A stretch of DNA of 64,000 bases from Bacteroidales bacterium. GTDB lineage: Bacteria; Bacteroidota; Bacteroidia; Bacteroidales; UBA6680. The translations under genes were made by a program, and so were the position numbers. The notes beneath the pieces were generated by a model. The model was not told where the DNA came from. It saw nothing but the letters and a program-made list of their open reading frames with translations, and ran no database searches. Below are positions 24,276 through 34,003 of the stretch, piece after piece (the first letter of the stretch is position 1; each line of letters begins with the position of its first letter). The stretch covers positions 1 through 64,000 of the forward strand of contig JAOARD010000043.1 in assembly GCA_025210735.1 (NCBI GenBank), read 5' to 3'.

Positions 24276-24638
24276 ATGGGGAGAAGGTATGGTCATGTAG
24301 ATTCATTATCAGAAGCATTAGATAATAAACAGTTAAATAGGGTATTGGCTTTTCTGACTGATGATTGTGTTTTTGTAGCAGGTAATGGGGAACCTGTTAG
24401 AGGTAAAGAGAATATAAAAATTGTATTTGAGGAGTTTTTTCAGGCAATTAAATCTACAGCACATATTGTAACAGATATGTTTGAATCAGATGAATCATTA
24501 GTTCATAGAGGAGATGTAACCTATACTCGTTTAGATAATTCTATACTTACAGTTAATTTTTGTGATGTTTTTAAGATGAGAGAAGATCTTATAAGAGAGT
24601 ATTACATATACATAGATTGGTCTGAGTTGTTTAAATAA
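24276..24638 (+). CDS. Cytoplasmic NTF2/SnoaL-like protein
   Basis: A roughly 120-residue NTF2-like protein: SLSEALDNKQLNRVLAFLTDDCVFVAGNGEPVRGKENIKIVFEEFF, ending in a short beta hairpin. There is no signal peptide, unlike its three paralogous neighbours. An in-frame ATG at 24252 would overlap the preceding gene by 23 bases; the ATG at 24276, one base after that gene's stop, is preferred. Function unknown. Confidence 0.75.
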   Translation: MGRRYGHVDSLSEALDNKQLNRVLAFLTDDCVFVAGNGEPVRGKENIKIVFEEFFQAIKSTAHIVTDMFESDESLVHRGDVTYTRLDNSILTVNFCDVFKMREDLIREYYIYIDWSELFK

Positions 24639-24650
24639 AAAATTAAAGTG

Positions 24651-25196
24651 ATGGAACGAAGCATGAATAAGGTATTAATAACACTGACTTTGGTGGTGAT
24701 TTTGTTATCGTCTTGTGATAACCAATGCAAAAAGGAGGCAGATAAACTAAAAAATGACATTGAGATGAAAAATGAAATAGCAGAGAGAAATAAAACCAGT
24801 ACCAAAGCTTTCTTAAAAGCTCTTGAAGATATGGATGTAGATGCCGTTGTTGATCTGTTTGCTAAAAATGGTGTGCATATAAACCCATATTCGTCAGGAA
24901 TATTTCCGGAAGGGACAAAAGGGCATGATGGAATAAGAGCATATTGGGAACCAGTATTTCCGAATTTTGAGAAAATGGAGTTTCCGGTTGAGGAGATATA
25001 CGCAATGGAAGATCCTTATATGACATTTGTTAAATTTAAGGGAGCAATAAAACTGAAGAATGATGCTGGTTGGTATAGGAATGATTATTACGCAACATTT
25101 AAGTTTGATAGCGAAGGAAAAATAATAGAGTATGTAGAAATATTTAACCCGATTGTGGCCGCTAAAGGTTTTGGGTTATTGGATAAAATAAAATAG
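24651..25196 (+). CDS. NTF2/SnoaL-like lipoprotein
   Basis: About 181 residues, with a lipobox in VVILLSSC, a charged coiled-coil-like spacer (KKEADKLKNDIEMKNEIAERNK) and a C-terminal NTF2-like domain (TKAFLKALEDMDVDAVVDLFAKNGVHINPYS to IFNPIVAAKG). Starts at GTG 24648, ATG 24651 and ATG 24663 are all in frame; the signal peptide works from either ATG. The stop is two bases before the hydrolase gene, so the two are co-translated. Confidence 0.8.
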   Translation: MERSMNKVLITLTLVVILLSSCDNQCKKEADKLKNDIEMKNEIAERNKTSTKAFLKALEDMDVDAVVDLFAKNGVHINPYSSGIFPEGTKGHDGIRAYWEPVFPNFEKMEFPVEEIYAMEDPYMTFVKFKGAIKLKNDAGWYRNDYYATFKFDSEGKIIEYVEIFNPIVAAKGFGLLDKIK

Positions 25197-25198
25197 TT

Positions 25199-26203
25199 AT
25201 GAGAAATTTATTGTTAATGGCAGTTGTAGTTATTGGCTGTACTATGTGTACATCAGGAATTAAGCCACAAGTTTTAGTTAATAGTTCAAGTATTATGGAA
25301 AAGGTAAATTTTAAAAGTGAAGGATTAAATATAGCAGGTAATATATATTATCCTAAAGAATATAAAAAGGGAGAATCGTATCCTGCAATTATTGTAGTTG
25401 GTAGCTGGACAACTGTAAAAGAGCAGATGTCTGGTTTGTATGCAGAACGCTTTGCAAAAGAGGGATTTATTACATTAGCATTTGATTTCAGGAACTATGG
25501 TGAAAGTGAAGGAGAGCCTCGGTTCTGGGAGAATCCAACAATGAAAGTTCAGGATATTAAAAATGCAGTATCATTCTTATATACCTTGCCAGAGGTAGAT
25601 AATAACAAAATAGGAACCTTTGCAGTATGCGCAGGATCAATGTATACACTTATTGCTGCGGCAGAAGATACAAGAATTAAAACTGTTGTTACGGCTGCAT
25701 CGTGGTTACAGGATTCTGAAGCTGTTAAGATGTTTTATGGTGGTGAAGATGGAGTTAAAGAGAAGATTGATGCTGCCAGAAAAGCGAAAGAACTATTTGC
25801 GAAAGAGGGTGTAGTAGAGTATATAGAAACAATATCTACCACAAATCCTAAGGCTGCAATGTACGGACCATATGACTATTACCTTAACCCTGAAAGAGGA
25901 GCTGTAAAGCAGTGGAGTAACGATAAATTTGCCGTAATGAGTTGGGAAGATTGGTTAACTCTTGATCCTATGCCATATGCATCAAAACTTACGGTTCCTA
26001 CTTTAATGATTCATTCAGATGGTTGTGTTTTACCACAATACACAAAGGATTTTTATAATAAGATTGCAACAGATGATAAAAAACTTGATTGGGTTGAAAC
26101 ATCACTTGATTCACCTATGCAACAGTTTAACTTTTACGATCAGGAAACAGAGGTGAATCTTGCTATAGATAAGGCTACTAAATGGTTCAATGAGAAATTA
26201 TAG
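25199..26203 (+). CDS. Alpha/beta hydrolase lipoprotein with a Cys nucleophile
   Basis: A 334-residue hydrolase with an N-terminal lipobox (VVVIGC). The fold is alpha/beta hydrolase, with the oxyanion region YPAIIVVGSWTTVKEQM and DFRNYGESEG. The nucleophile elbow reads FAVCAGSMYT, so the nucleophile is Cys, as in dienelactone hydrolases, rather than Ser. An acid residue is available in LMIHSDGC. In relatives a His usually precedes FxFYD near the C-terminus; here the segment reads MQQFNFYDQ, so the His may be missing. Substrate unknown. It ends the NTF2 operon and is followed by a terminator. Confidence 0.8.
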   Translation: MRNLLLMAVVVIGCTMCTSGIKPQVLVNSSSIMEKVNFKSEGLNIAGNIYYPKEYKKGESYPAIIVVGSWTTVKEQMSGLYAERFAKEGFITLAFDFRNYGESEGEPRFWENPTMKVQDIKNAVSFLYTLPEVDNNKIGTFAVCAGSMYTLIAAAEDTRIKTVVTAASWLQDSEAVKMFYGGEDGVKEKIDAARKAKELFAKEGVVEYIETISTTNPKAAMYGPYDYYLNPERGAVKQWSNDKFAVMSWEDWLTLDPMPYASKLTVPTLMIHSDGCVLPQYTKDFYNKIATDDKKLDWVETSLDSPMQQFNFYDQETEVNLAIDKATKWFNEKL

Positions 26204-26226
26204 ATAATTACTTTATATCATCTCAT

Positions 26227-26263
26227 AGCGAACTCTTTATTTAATTGGGAGTTCGCTTGTTTT
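26227..26263 (+). terminator. Terminator after the hydrolase
   Basis: AGCGAACTC (26227-26235) pairs perfectly with GAGTTCGCT (26249-26257), followed by TGTTTTG. Confidence 0.75.
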
Positions 26264-26338
26264 GAATTAAACCATAATCAGCTTTAATTGATTGTTGTAA
26301 TATATTCCGTAGTAGTTCTAATTTAAAATTGTGTTATT

Positions 26339-27033
26339 ATGAAGCGTGTGGCTTTGGTTACAGGAGCAAACAGAGGTATTGGTTTTGCAATAGTAAAAGA
26401 ATTATTGATTAAAGGATATAAGGTTATCCTTACGGCTCGTAATGAAAGTTATGGATTAAAAGCAGTATCAGAGTTGGAAGAGTATGGTGATGTTTGCTTT
26501 TTTAAGCTTGATATAAATGATCCTTTGAATGTTAATAATGTTTTAGATTTTATTATTAGTGATGTTAGCAGAGTAGATGTACTGATTAACAATGCCGGAG
26601 TAAATTATGATACCTGGCACTCTGCAATTAATGCAGATCTTGATCAGGTAAAAGATACTATTGATACCAACCTGTTTGGAGCATGGCGAATGATACAAGC
26701 ATTGCTTCCTGTAATGAGAAGGCAGAATTACGGTAGGATTGTTAATGTATCAAGTGGTGCCGGTGCTTTCTCTGAAATTGGATCAGGAACTCCGGGTTAT
26801 AGCATATCAAAAGCTGCTATGAATGTTCTTACATTGAAAGTTGCAAAAGAGTTAAATGGTGAAAATATTCTTATTAACTCTGTTTGTCCGGGTTGGGTGA
26901 GAACAGAGATGGGGGAATGTCAGCTCCAAGAAGTCCTGAAAAAGGAGCAGAGACTATAGTTTGGGCTGCAGAATTACCGGATAATGGTTTAACAGGTAGA
27001 TTTTTCAGAGATAAGAAGGAGATTGATTGGTAG
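26339..27033 (+). pseudogene. Short-chain dehydrogenase with a -1 frameshift in a G-tract
   Basis: A classical SDR: TGANRGIG cofactor motif at the start, NNAGVNY, the catalytic Ser in VNVSSGAG and YSISK carrying Tyr and Lys. After CPGWVRTEMG the frame breaks at a run of five G (26911-26915) and stops at 26957-26959. With a sixth G the protein would continue as MSAPRSPEKGAETIVWAAELPD and end GRFFRDKKEIDW at 27033, a normal SDR C-terminus of about 231 residues. So the gene is either inactivated, phase-variable by slippage, or carries a sequencing error. The catalytic core is intact in both forms. Confidence 0.85.
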
Positions 27034-27066
27034 AATTAGAATTTACTACAATATCAAAAATTACTA

Positions 27067-27092
27067 CCCTGAGATATTTTTATGTCTCAGGG
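27067..27092 (-). terminator. Hairpin at the 3' end of nth
   Basis: CCCTGAGA (27067-27074) pairs with TCTCAGGG (27085-27092). On the minus strand it is followed by GTAGTAATTTTTG, an interrupted T-run. It lies 17 bases past the nth stop. Confidence 0.6.
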
Positions 27093-27108
27093 AGAATTAT
27101 ATCTGCTT

Positions 27109-27771
27109 TTAACTAATCTCTTTTAGTTTTTTTTTCTCTTTTGATATAAAGTATTTACATATATCTTTTATTCCACACTCATCGCATTTTGGTTTGCGTG
27201 CAATACATACATATCTGCCATGAAGAATTAACCAATGGTGTGCTTTAGGTACAAGATCTTCAGGAAAATATTTCATAAGTTGTTTTTCTGTATCAAGTGG
27301 TGTTTTAGAGTTAGTGGTTAAACCAATACGTTTTGATACTCTGAATACATGTGTATCAACAGCCATTGCCGGGGCATTGAATATTACAGAAGCAATTACA
27401 TTGGCTGTTTTTCTTCCTACACCGGGTAATGTCTGTAACTCATTAATATCAGAAGGAACCTCTCCTTTAAAATCTGTTAATAATTTTTTAGACATTCCGC
27501 TAAGGTGTTTAGCCTTGTTATTAGGATAACTACAACTTCTGATAAGCGAAAAAATATCATCAACAGAAGCCTTTGATAATGCTTCTGCGTCCGGATAAGC
27601 TTCAAATAGAGCAGGAGTAATCAAGTTAACTCTTTTGTCGGTGCATTGTGCTGATAATATTACTGCCACCATCAGTTCATAAGGCGTGGTATAGTCAAGT
27701 TCAGTTTCGGCAACAGGCATATTTGTGCTGAAGTAATCAATAAGTCTTCTGAAACGTTCCTCTTTTCTCAT
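27109..27771 (-). CDS. nth: Endonuclease III
   Basis: DNA glycosylase/AP lyase for oxidised pyrimidines, 220 residues from the chosen start. The helix-hairpin-helix LPGVGRKTANVI contains the catalytic Lys, and the Asp follows in AVDTHVFRVSKRIGL. The 4Fe-4S loop is complete as C-x6-C-x2-C-x5-C (CIARKPKCDECGIKDIC). A 15-codon upstream extension to 27816 is in frame, but MRKEERFRRLIDYF is the normal beginning and the extension would overlap the promoter of the divergent ABC-F gene. Confidence 0.95.
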   Translation of the reverse strand: MRKEERFRRLIDYFSTNMPVAETELDYTTPYELMVAVILSAQCTDKRVNLITPALFEAYPDAEALSKASVDDIFSLIRSCSYPNNKAKHLSGMSKKLLTDFKGEVPSDINELQTLPGVGRKTANVIASVIFNAPAMAVDTHVFRVSKRIGLTTNSKTPLDTEKQLMKYFPEDLVPKAHHWLILHGRYVCIARKPKCDECGIKDICKYFISKEKKKLKEIS

Positions 27772-27800
27772 AATTTGTAATAGATATATGTTAAACTTTA

Positions 27801-27808
27801 TATTTTTG
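27801..27808 (+). promoter_or_regulatory. -7 promoter element of the ABC-F gene
   Basis: TATTTTTG matches TAnnTTTG exactly, 26 bases before the ATG at 27835. It shows that a longer frame starting at 27808 is not translated. Confidence 0.55.
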
Positions 27809-27834
27809 TGATTCATAACAAAACAACTAAAGTA

Positions 27835-29700
27835 ATGATTAGTTTTCTACAAGTCGAAGGACTTACAAAATCATTTGGTGATTTAGAGTTATATGATGAT
27901 CTGAAATTTGGTATAGATCAGGGACAAAAGGTGGCTATTGTAGCAAAAAACGGTGCCGGAAAAACAACATTACTTAATATACTGGCAGGTGTTGATAGTG
28001 CAGATAAAGGATCGATAGTTTTCAGGAAGGATATCAAAATTTCGTTTCTTGCACAGGAACCAATATTAGATAAAAAGAATACAATTATAGAAGAGGTATA
28101 TGCTTCGTCTAAAGATATACTTACAGCTATAAATGATTATCATAAAGCTATAGAGAGTGGCGATAATGCAACTATAGAGAAATCTATGGCTGTAATGGAT
28201 CATCTTAATGCTTGGGATTTTGAGACAAAGGCGAATCAGATTCTTAGTAGGCTTAAGATTTATGATGTTAATCAGAAAATATCAGAATTATCGGGAGGTC
28301 AGCAGAAGCGTGTTGCTATGGCTTCTGTAATATTAAAAAATCCTGATTTATTAATTCTTGATGAGCCTACTAACCATCTTGATCTGGATATGATTGAGTG
28401 GCTTGAGGAATATTTGCATTCATCAAATTGCACATTGCTTATGGTTACTCACGACAGATATTTTCTGGATAGGGTATGTAATCTTATTTTAGAGATTGAT
28501 GATAAGCAGATTTATACCTATAAAGGGAATTATTCATATTTTCTTGAGAAGCGTGCTGAGCGTTTAGAGATAGCAAGGTTAGGAGCGGAGAAGGCCAGAA
28601 ATCTTATGCGTACTGAGCAGGAATGGATGAGGCGAATGCCAAAGGCTAGAGGAACAAAGGCTAAGTATAGAGTAGATCAGTTTCATGAGTTAAAGAAAGA
28701 GGCATCGTACAGAAAGGTTGAGAAGAGTGTAAATATCAATGTTCAGCAGAGCAGATTGGGTAAAAAGATTCTTGAGATTAGTGAACTTAGTAAATCGTTT
28801 GGTGATAAGGTTATTCTTAAAGATTTTTCTTATAAGTTCAGCAGGTTTGAGAAGGTTGGTATTATTGGCGATAATGGTACCGGGAAATCAACCTTTGTGA
28901 ATCTTATTACTGGTAATCTTGAATCTGACGGAGGTGTAGTTGATGTTGGACAAACAATAAAGTTTGGTTATTACAATCAGAAAGGATTAGATTTTAACCC
29001 TAAAGATAAGGTAATTGATGTTGTAAGAGAGGTTGCAGAAGTTGTAACTCTTAGTGATGGTACAGAGATGTCTGTAACTCAGTTTCTCAATTATTTTCTG
29101 TTTCCACCAGATACACATCATGCGTATGTAGAGAAGCTAAGTGGAGGAGAGAAACGTCGTTTATATCTGCTTACTGTGTTAATGCAGAATCCTAATTTCC
29201 TGATTCTTGATGAGCCTACAAATGACTTGGATATTATGACACTAAATGTTCTTGAGGAGTATCTTGAGGTGTTTGGAGGTTGTGTTATCATTGTTTCGCA
29301 CGATAGATTCTTTATGGATAAGGTAGTTGATCATCTGTTTGTTTTTAATGGAGACGGAGATGTTAAGGATTTTCCTGGTAACTATACTCAGTACAGAGAT
29401 TATGTTGAGGTTAAGGAAGAGGAACGTAAACGCGAAGAGGCAAAGAGTAAGGTGCCGAAAGAGACAAAGAAGCCAACAGGTAACAGACAACGAAAGTTAA
29501 CCTTTAAAGAGAAGAAGGAGCTAGAGGAGTTAGAGATTGATATTGAACGTATGGAAAAACGTAAGAAAGAGTTAGAAGAGGCTCTTGCTTCAGGTAATCT
29601 ATCATCAGAGGAGCTTGTTGAACAGTCAAAAGAGTATCAGCAGTTAGAAGAAGAGCTTGATGAGAAATCTATGCGATGGTTGGAACTTAGTGAGATATAA
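27835..29700 (+). CDS. ABC-F family ATPase, Uup-like
   Basis: A 621-residue ABC-F protein with two nucleotide-binding domains and no membrane segments. Walker A motifs are AKNGAGKTTLLN and GDNGTGKSTFVN; signatures are LSGGQQKRVAMA and LSGGEKRRLYLL. Each has Walker B followed by DEPTNHLD or DEPTNDLD. The inter-domain linker is charged and helical, and the C-terminal 80 residues form a Lys/Glu-rich coiled coil as in Uup. Uup-type proteins act on ribosomes or branched DNA; which applies here cannot be told. Divergent from nth. Confidence 0.9.
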   Translation: MISFLQVEGLTKSFGDLELYDDLKFGIDQGQKVAIVAKNGAGKTTLLNILAGVDSADKGSIVFRKDIKISFLAQEPILDKKNTIIEEVYASSKDILTAINDYHKAIESGDNATIEKSMAVMDHLNAWDFETKANQILSRLKIYDVNQKISELSGGQQKRVAMASVILKNPDLLILDEPTNHLDLDMIEWLEEYLHSSNCTLLMVTHDRYFLDRVCNLILEIDDKQIYTYKGNYSYFLEKRAERLEIARLGAEKARNLMRTEQEWMRRMPKARGTKAKYRVDQFHELKKEASYRKVEKSVNINVQQSRLGKKILEISELSKSFGDKVILKDFSYKFSRFEKVGIIGDNGTGKSTFVNLITGNLESDGGVVDVGQTIKFGYYNQKGLDFNPKDKVIDVVREVAEVVTLSDGTEMSVTQFLNYFLFPPDTHHAYVEKLSGGEKRRLYLLTVLMQNPNFLILDEPTNDLDIMTLNVLEEYLEVFGGCVIIVSHDRFFMDKVVDHLFVFNGDGDVKDFPGNYTQYRDYVEVKEEERKREEAKSKVPKETKKPTGNRQRKLTFKEKKELEELEIDIERMEKRKKELEEALASGNLSSEELVEQSKEYQQLEEELDEKSMRWLELSEI

Positions 29701-29809
29701 ATAATATATAGGCAGATACTTGTAATATAACTTATTGCAAGTGTCTGTTTTGTTAATGAAAATAAGCCCTTTTTTAAGAGGTGGTTGCGGGAATGTAGCC
29801 CGCTCAAAT

Positions 29810-30861
29810 AATGCTCTGTCAACAAGCTGGGTGTAACCTATACTTTGTGTGCACGTATATTTAAAGAAAAAGCTATGAATACACAGAACATTGTTAGGTT
29901 TATAGGAGCAATAAATAGCCTTAATACCAGAAACTATACTCTTTTAAAGAGTGCAATAGAAAAGAGAGATTCCGAAAAATTTGTTTCCAGATTATTAAAT
30001 AGTGATGTTGTAGAAGAAGATAGATGTTGCCCATATTGTGAATCAAAATCAATACATAAATGGGGAGTTCGGAACGATTTGCAACGCTATAAGTGCAAGA
30101 TATGTAAACGTACATTTAACACACTAACCGGAACACCGTTATCAAATTTGCATAAGAAAGGACGATGGTTATCATATGCAGAATGTATGATTAATGGTTT
30201 GAGTGTGCGTAAAGCTGCTGCAGAATGTGGTGTTCATAGAAATACTTCATTTAGATGGAGACATCGTTTTTTGAAAAATGTAAACGATATTAAGCCTGAA
30301 AAACTTTATGGTATTGCAGAGGTCAATGAGCAGATATTTGCATGGTCAGAAAAAGGTAGTAATAAACTGAACAGGAAACCTAGAAAAAGAGGTTATAAGT
30401 CAATTAAACATATCCCTTATGACAAAAGAGTATTTACTCTTTTTTGCAGAGACAGAGGTAAAAATACTTATGACAGCTTATTTTTTAGATTTAGTGCAAA
30501 TAATATTACCGCTGATTTGTCAAAACTTTTAACTAAGGATACACTGTTTTGTAGTCAAAATAAAGCTGTTTATCTTAAGTATACAAAAGATAATGGTTTA
30601 AGGCATGGTTCACTTAGTATAGCAAAACAAGAGAAGGTAAAAAGAGATATTGTTCATATTGAGAATGTGTTAAAATACCAACGCAACCTGATAATATGGA
30701 TGAAACGATTCCGAGGAGTTGCTACAAAATATCTACATAATTATCTGTCGTGGTACCGGGAGTTAGATGAATTTGAGTTCAATATCTCTCCGGAGATAGT
30801 ACTGATAAGGGCTAAGAGATCAGAAAGGTATAATACCAACCATTTTAGATGACAGAGCATT
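29810..30861 (+). mobile_element. IS1595-like element with 12-bp terminal inverted repeats
   Basis: AATGCTCTGTCA at 29810-29821 and its exact complement TGACAGAGCATT at 30850-30861 flank a single transposase-like gene, whose stop codon lies inside the right repeat. Flanking bases do not show a matching target duplication (CTCAAAT on the left, GCGGTAA on the right), so the insertion is old or the true ends lie slightly elsewhere. Confidence 0.65.
29875..30852 (+). CDS. IS1595-family transposase-like protein with altered catalytic residues
   Basis: An intact 325-residue frame with an N-terminal zinc ribbon (CCPYCESKSIHKWGVRNDLQRYKCKICKRTF), a helix-turn-helix (SVRKAAAECGVHRNTSFRWRHRFL) and a DDE/N-type domain. 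In IS1595 transposases I expect Asp in the strand EADE. Here it reads EVNEQIFAWSEKG, so Asp is replaced by Asn. The second Asp, expected after LC(S/T), is replaced by Gln (LFCSQNKAVY). The usual NxxHSxxK region reads NVLKYQRNLI. RFRGVATKYLHNYLSWYR at the end is well conserved. With no frameshift but lost catalytic residues, it may be a dying or domesticated transposase. The ATG at 29875 is preferred over a start 10 codons earlier. Confidence 0.75.
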   Translation: MNTQNIVRFIGAINSLNTRNYTLLKSAIEKRDSEKFVSRLLNSDVVEEDRCCPYCESKSIHKWGVRNDLQRYKCKICKRTFNTLTGTPLSNLHKKGRWLSYAECMINGLSVRKAAAECGVHRNTSFRWRHRFLKNVNDIKPEKLYGIAEVNEQIFAWSEKGSNKLNRKPRKRGYKSIKHIPYDKRVFTLFCRDRGKNTYDSLFFRFSANNITADLSKLLTKDTLFCSQNKAVYLKYTKDNGLRHGSLSIAKQEKVKRDIVHIENVLKYQRNLIIWMKRFRGVATKYLHNYLSWYRELDEFEFNISPEIVLIRAKRSERYNTNHFR

Positions 30862-30923
30862 GCGGTAACGTCCACGCATTTCATCAGCAAACAGAATTAA
30901 CATATAATTTATCGCTTATTTAC

Positions 30924-30953
30924 AAAAAAAGAAGCTGCCAATCAGGCAGCTTC
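30924..30953 (-). terminator. Terminator of uvrA
   Basis: On the minus strand GAAGCTGCC pairs with GGCAGCTTC (30945-30953 with 30931-30939) around five bases and is followed by TTTTTTTG, 12 bases past the uvrA stop. Confidence 0.85.
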
Positions 30954-30965
30954 ATGCAGTGTATA

Positions 30966-33755
30966 TTATAATTTCTCTTTTAAAAATTTTCCAGTGTATG
31001 AACCTTCTGAAGTAATAAGATCCTCAGGAACTCCTTCAAATACAATATTACCTCCTTTGTCTCCACCCTCAGGGCCAAGATCAATTACCCAATCGGCAGA
31101 TTTTATGACCTCCATATTGTGTTCAATAATAACTATGGTATGTCCTTTAGCAACAAGGGCATTAAAAGCTTCAAGTAGCTTTTTTACATCATGAAAGTGA
31201 AGACCCGTAGTTGGTTCGTCGAATATGAACATGATCTTCTCTTTTGAATTATCCTTTTTAAGGAAGGATGCAAGTTTAACACGTTGACTTTCACCTCCAC
31301 TAAGGGTGCTGGATGACTGCCCTAATTTTACATAACCCAATCCTACGTCATACAAAGGCATAAGTTTTTGGACAACCTTTTTTGCTGCTGTCTTGTCATC
31401 CATTTTAAAGAACTCAATTGCTTCTGATACCGACATATTCAGGATATCATCAATATTTTTGTTTCGGTATTTTACCTCAAGTATGTTCTCCTTAAATCGT
31501 TTACCCTTACAGCTATCACACTTTAGTGTAACATCAGCCATAAACTGCATCTCAACATGTATAACTCCTTCTCCTTTACAATCTTCACATCTTCCGCCAG
31601 CAACGTTAAAAGAGAAGCTTGATGGTTTAAGACCAGCTAATTTGGCAGCTTTCTGTGCTGAGAATAATGACCTGATATCATCGTATACCTTTATATATGT
31701 TACCGGATTAGATCTTGATGATTTACCAATTGGATTTTGATCAATCATCTCAACTGAGGTAATAACAGATGTATCACCAGATATATCATCATGCTCTCCC
31801 GGACGTGTTCCAACACCCATTAATCTTTTGGCTATGGCATTGTAGAATATATCTTTAATTAATGTAGATTTACCAGATCCTGATACTCCTGTAACAGTTG
31901 TAATTACACCCAAAGGTATTTTTGTAGTAATATTTTTTAAATTGTTCTCTCTTGCACCACTAACAGTAATACTCTTACTCCACGATCTTCTTTTCTCAGG
32001 TTTCTCAACCATCATCTTATTGGTGAGATATTTTGCGGTATAACTATTGTCAGCATTTATAAGTTCATCTATAGAGCCTTGAAATACTACCTCGCCACCA
32101 AATCTTCCGGCATCAGGTCCTATATCAATAATCTGGTCAGCCGCACGTATCATCTCCTCTTCGTGTTCTACTACCAATACTGTATTTCCTGTTTCCTGAA
32201 GTTGTTTTAACGACTTAATTAACCTGTTTGTATCTCTGGGGTGTAATCCTATTGATGGCTCATCGAGTATATATATAGAACCAACAAGACTGCTACCTAA
32301 TGCAGAAACCAGACTTATTCTTTGCGATTCTCCACCTGATAGGGTAGAGGATAATCTGTTAAGAGTAAGATACCCAAGACCAACATCAGATAGGAAATTA
32401 ATTCTGTTTGTTATCTCAATAAGTATCCTTTTAGATAACTCCTTTTTATATTTATTTAGTTCGAGATTATTAAATATCTCTCTTAGTTCAGATATTGGTT
32501 TATTTACAAGTTGTTGTATAGAGTATCCATCTATTTTAACATAACCGGCCTCTTTCTTTAATCTTGTTCCTTTACAATCCGGACAGGTTGTTTTACCTCT
32601 GTATCTGGATAGCATTACTCTGTGTTGTATTTTATATTTCTTCTCCTCCAGATAATCGAAAAAGCTGTTTATGCCTTCAAACGAACTTGTCCCTTCCCAT
32701 AGCATATCTTTTTGTTCTGGCGTAAGTTCGTAATATGGACGATGAACAGGAAAATCACACGATTCGGCATTCAGTATAAGGTGTTCCTTCCACTCCTTCA
32801 TCTTTTCACCTTTCCAACATACTATGGCATCCTGATATACAGACAGAGCTTTATTTGGAATAACAAGATCTTCATCTATACCAATAACCTTTCCATAGCC
32901 TTCGCATTTTTTGCATGCTCCAAGAGGATTGTTAAAAGAGAACATATGTGGGTTTGGCTCTTCAAAAATAATACCGTCAGCTTCAAAAACATTAGAGAAG
33001 GTTTCTGTAACAGTTCCATCTTCGGTATAAGCAATAATAATACATTTGCCTTCTGATTCATTAAATGCTGTTTGTACAGAATCAGCTACCCTGTTTTTTG
33101 ACTCCTCACCAGTTGATGATTTAACCCTGTCTATTACAATATCAATATTGTCACTGTTTTTTTCAGGATCTAAATCTTTAAGATTAATAATATCCCCATC
33201 CTCAACAGCTCTTGTATAGCCCTCTTTCAAAAGTATTGATATTACATCCTCAGGTGTAATTCCTTCCGGTATCTTATACGGAGATACAATAATAACCTTT
33301 GTGCCATTTTTCATGTTTGCAATAAAGCTAACAACATCATTAACAGAGTGGCATTTTACTTTTGTATTACTTACAGGTGAGTATGTATCACCCACTCTTG
33401 CGAACAGTAGTTTTAAATAGTCGTATATCTCTGTTGATGTACCTACAGTTGATCGGGGCGATTTTGATGTCACCCGTTGTTCAATTGCAATAGCAGGAGG
33501 AATCCCGTTTATCTGGTCAACCTCAGGTTTATTCATTGCCCCAAGAAATTGTCTGGCATATGACGACAGGCTCTCAACATATCGTCTTTGTCCTTCGGCA
33601 TATAATGTATCGAATGCAAGCGACGACTTTCCTGAACCTGACAGGCCTGTTACAACAATAAATTTGTTTCTTGGTATATCAAGGCTTATATTCTTCAGGT
33701 TGTGTACTCGTGCTCCTCTTATTTCAATAATATCTGGTTTGTCAGATTTGCTCAT
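30966..33755 (-). CDS. uvrA: Excinuclease ABC subunit A
   Basis: A 929-residue damage-recognition ATPase of nucleotide excision repair. It has two ABC modules: Walker A motifs [14 protein letters not shown] and [13 protein letters not shown], signatures [11 protein letters not shown] and [11 protein letters not shown]. Zinc modules include CPDCKGTRL and CEDCKGEG with CDSCKGKRF. Length is normal. An in-frame extension of 17 codons upstream is rejected because it runs through the -7 element at 33775-33782; [22 protein letters not shown] is the expected N-terminus. Single-gene unit with its own terminator. Confidence 0.97.
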   Translation of the reverse strand: MSKSDKPDIIEIRGARVHNLKNISLDIPRNKFIVVTGLSGSGKSSLAFDTLYAEGQRRYVESLSSYARQFLGAMNKPEVDQINGIPPAIAIEQRVTSKSPRSTVGTSTEIYDYLKLLFARVGDTYSPVSNTKVKCHSVNDVVSFIANMKNGTKVIIVSPYKIPEGITPEDVISILLKEGYTRAVEDGDIINLKDLDPEKNSDNIDIVIDRVKSSTGEESKNRVADSVQTAFNESEGKCIIIAYTEDGTVTETFSNVFEADGIIFEEPNPHMFSFNNPLGACKKCEGYGKVIGIDEDLVIPNKALSVYQDAIVCWKGEKMKEWKEHLILNAESCDFPVHRPYYELTPEQKDMLWEGTSSFEGINSFFDYLEEKKYKIQHRVMLSRYRGKTTCPDCKGTRLKKEAGYVKIDGYSIQQLVNKPISELREIFNNLELNKYKKELSKRILIEITNRINFLSDVGLGYLTLNRLSSTLSGGESQRISLVSALGSSLVGSIYILDEPSIGLHPRDTNRLIKSLKQLQETGNTVLVVEHEEEMIRAADQIIDIGPDAGRFGGEVVFQGSIDELINADNSYTAKYLTNKMMVEKPEKRRSWSKSITVSGARENNLKNITTKIPLGVITTVTGVSGSGKSTLIKDIFYNAIAKRLMGVGTRPGEHDDISGDTSVITSVEMIDQNPIGKSSRSNPVTYIKVYDDIRSLFSAQKAAKLAGLKPSSFSFNVAGGRCEDCKGEGVIHVEMQFMADVTLKCDSCKGKRFKENILEVKYRNKNIDDILNMSVSEAIEFFKMDDKTAAKKVVQKLMPLYDVGLGYVKLGQSSSTLSGGESQRVKLASFLKKDNSKEKIMFIFDEPTTGLHFHDVKKLLEAFNALVAKGHTIVIIEHNMEVIKSADWVIDLGPEGGDKGGNIVFEGVPEDLITSEGSYTGKFLKEKL

Positions 33756-33774
33756 AGTAGAAATTAAATTTGTA

Positions 33775-33782
33775 CAAAAATA
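33775..33782 (-). promoter_or_regulatory. -7 promoter element of uvrA
   Basis: On the minus strand TATTTTTG matches TAnnTTTG exactly, 19 bases before the ATG at 33755. Confidence 0.6.
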
Positions 33783-34003
33783 GCATAAAAAATAAGCGAT
33801 TAACATTTTTTAGCATTACATACTGAAAACATGTGTGTTAAGGGGTTGGTTGTTAGTCAATAATAGTTGTGTGTTTAACTATTCATGTATTTTGTTAGTG
33901 TAAATTTTGCTCATCTTAAAAATTTGTTGTTACTTGCAGGAAACCCAAAAAAATGAATTGCCTATAGACCAACTTCTACTTATTAATCAAAAATAGCATA
34001 GTT

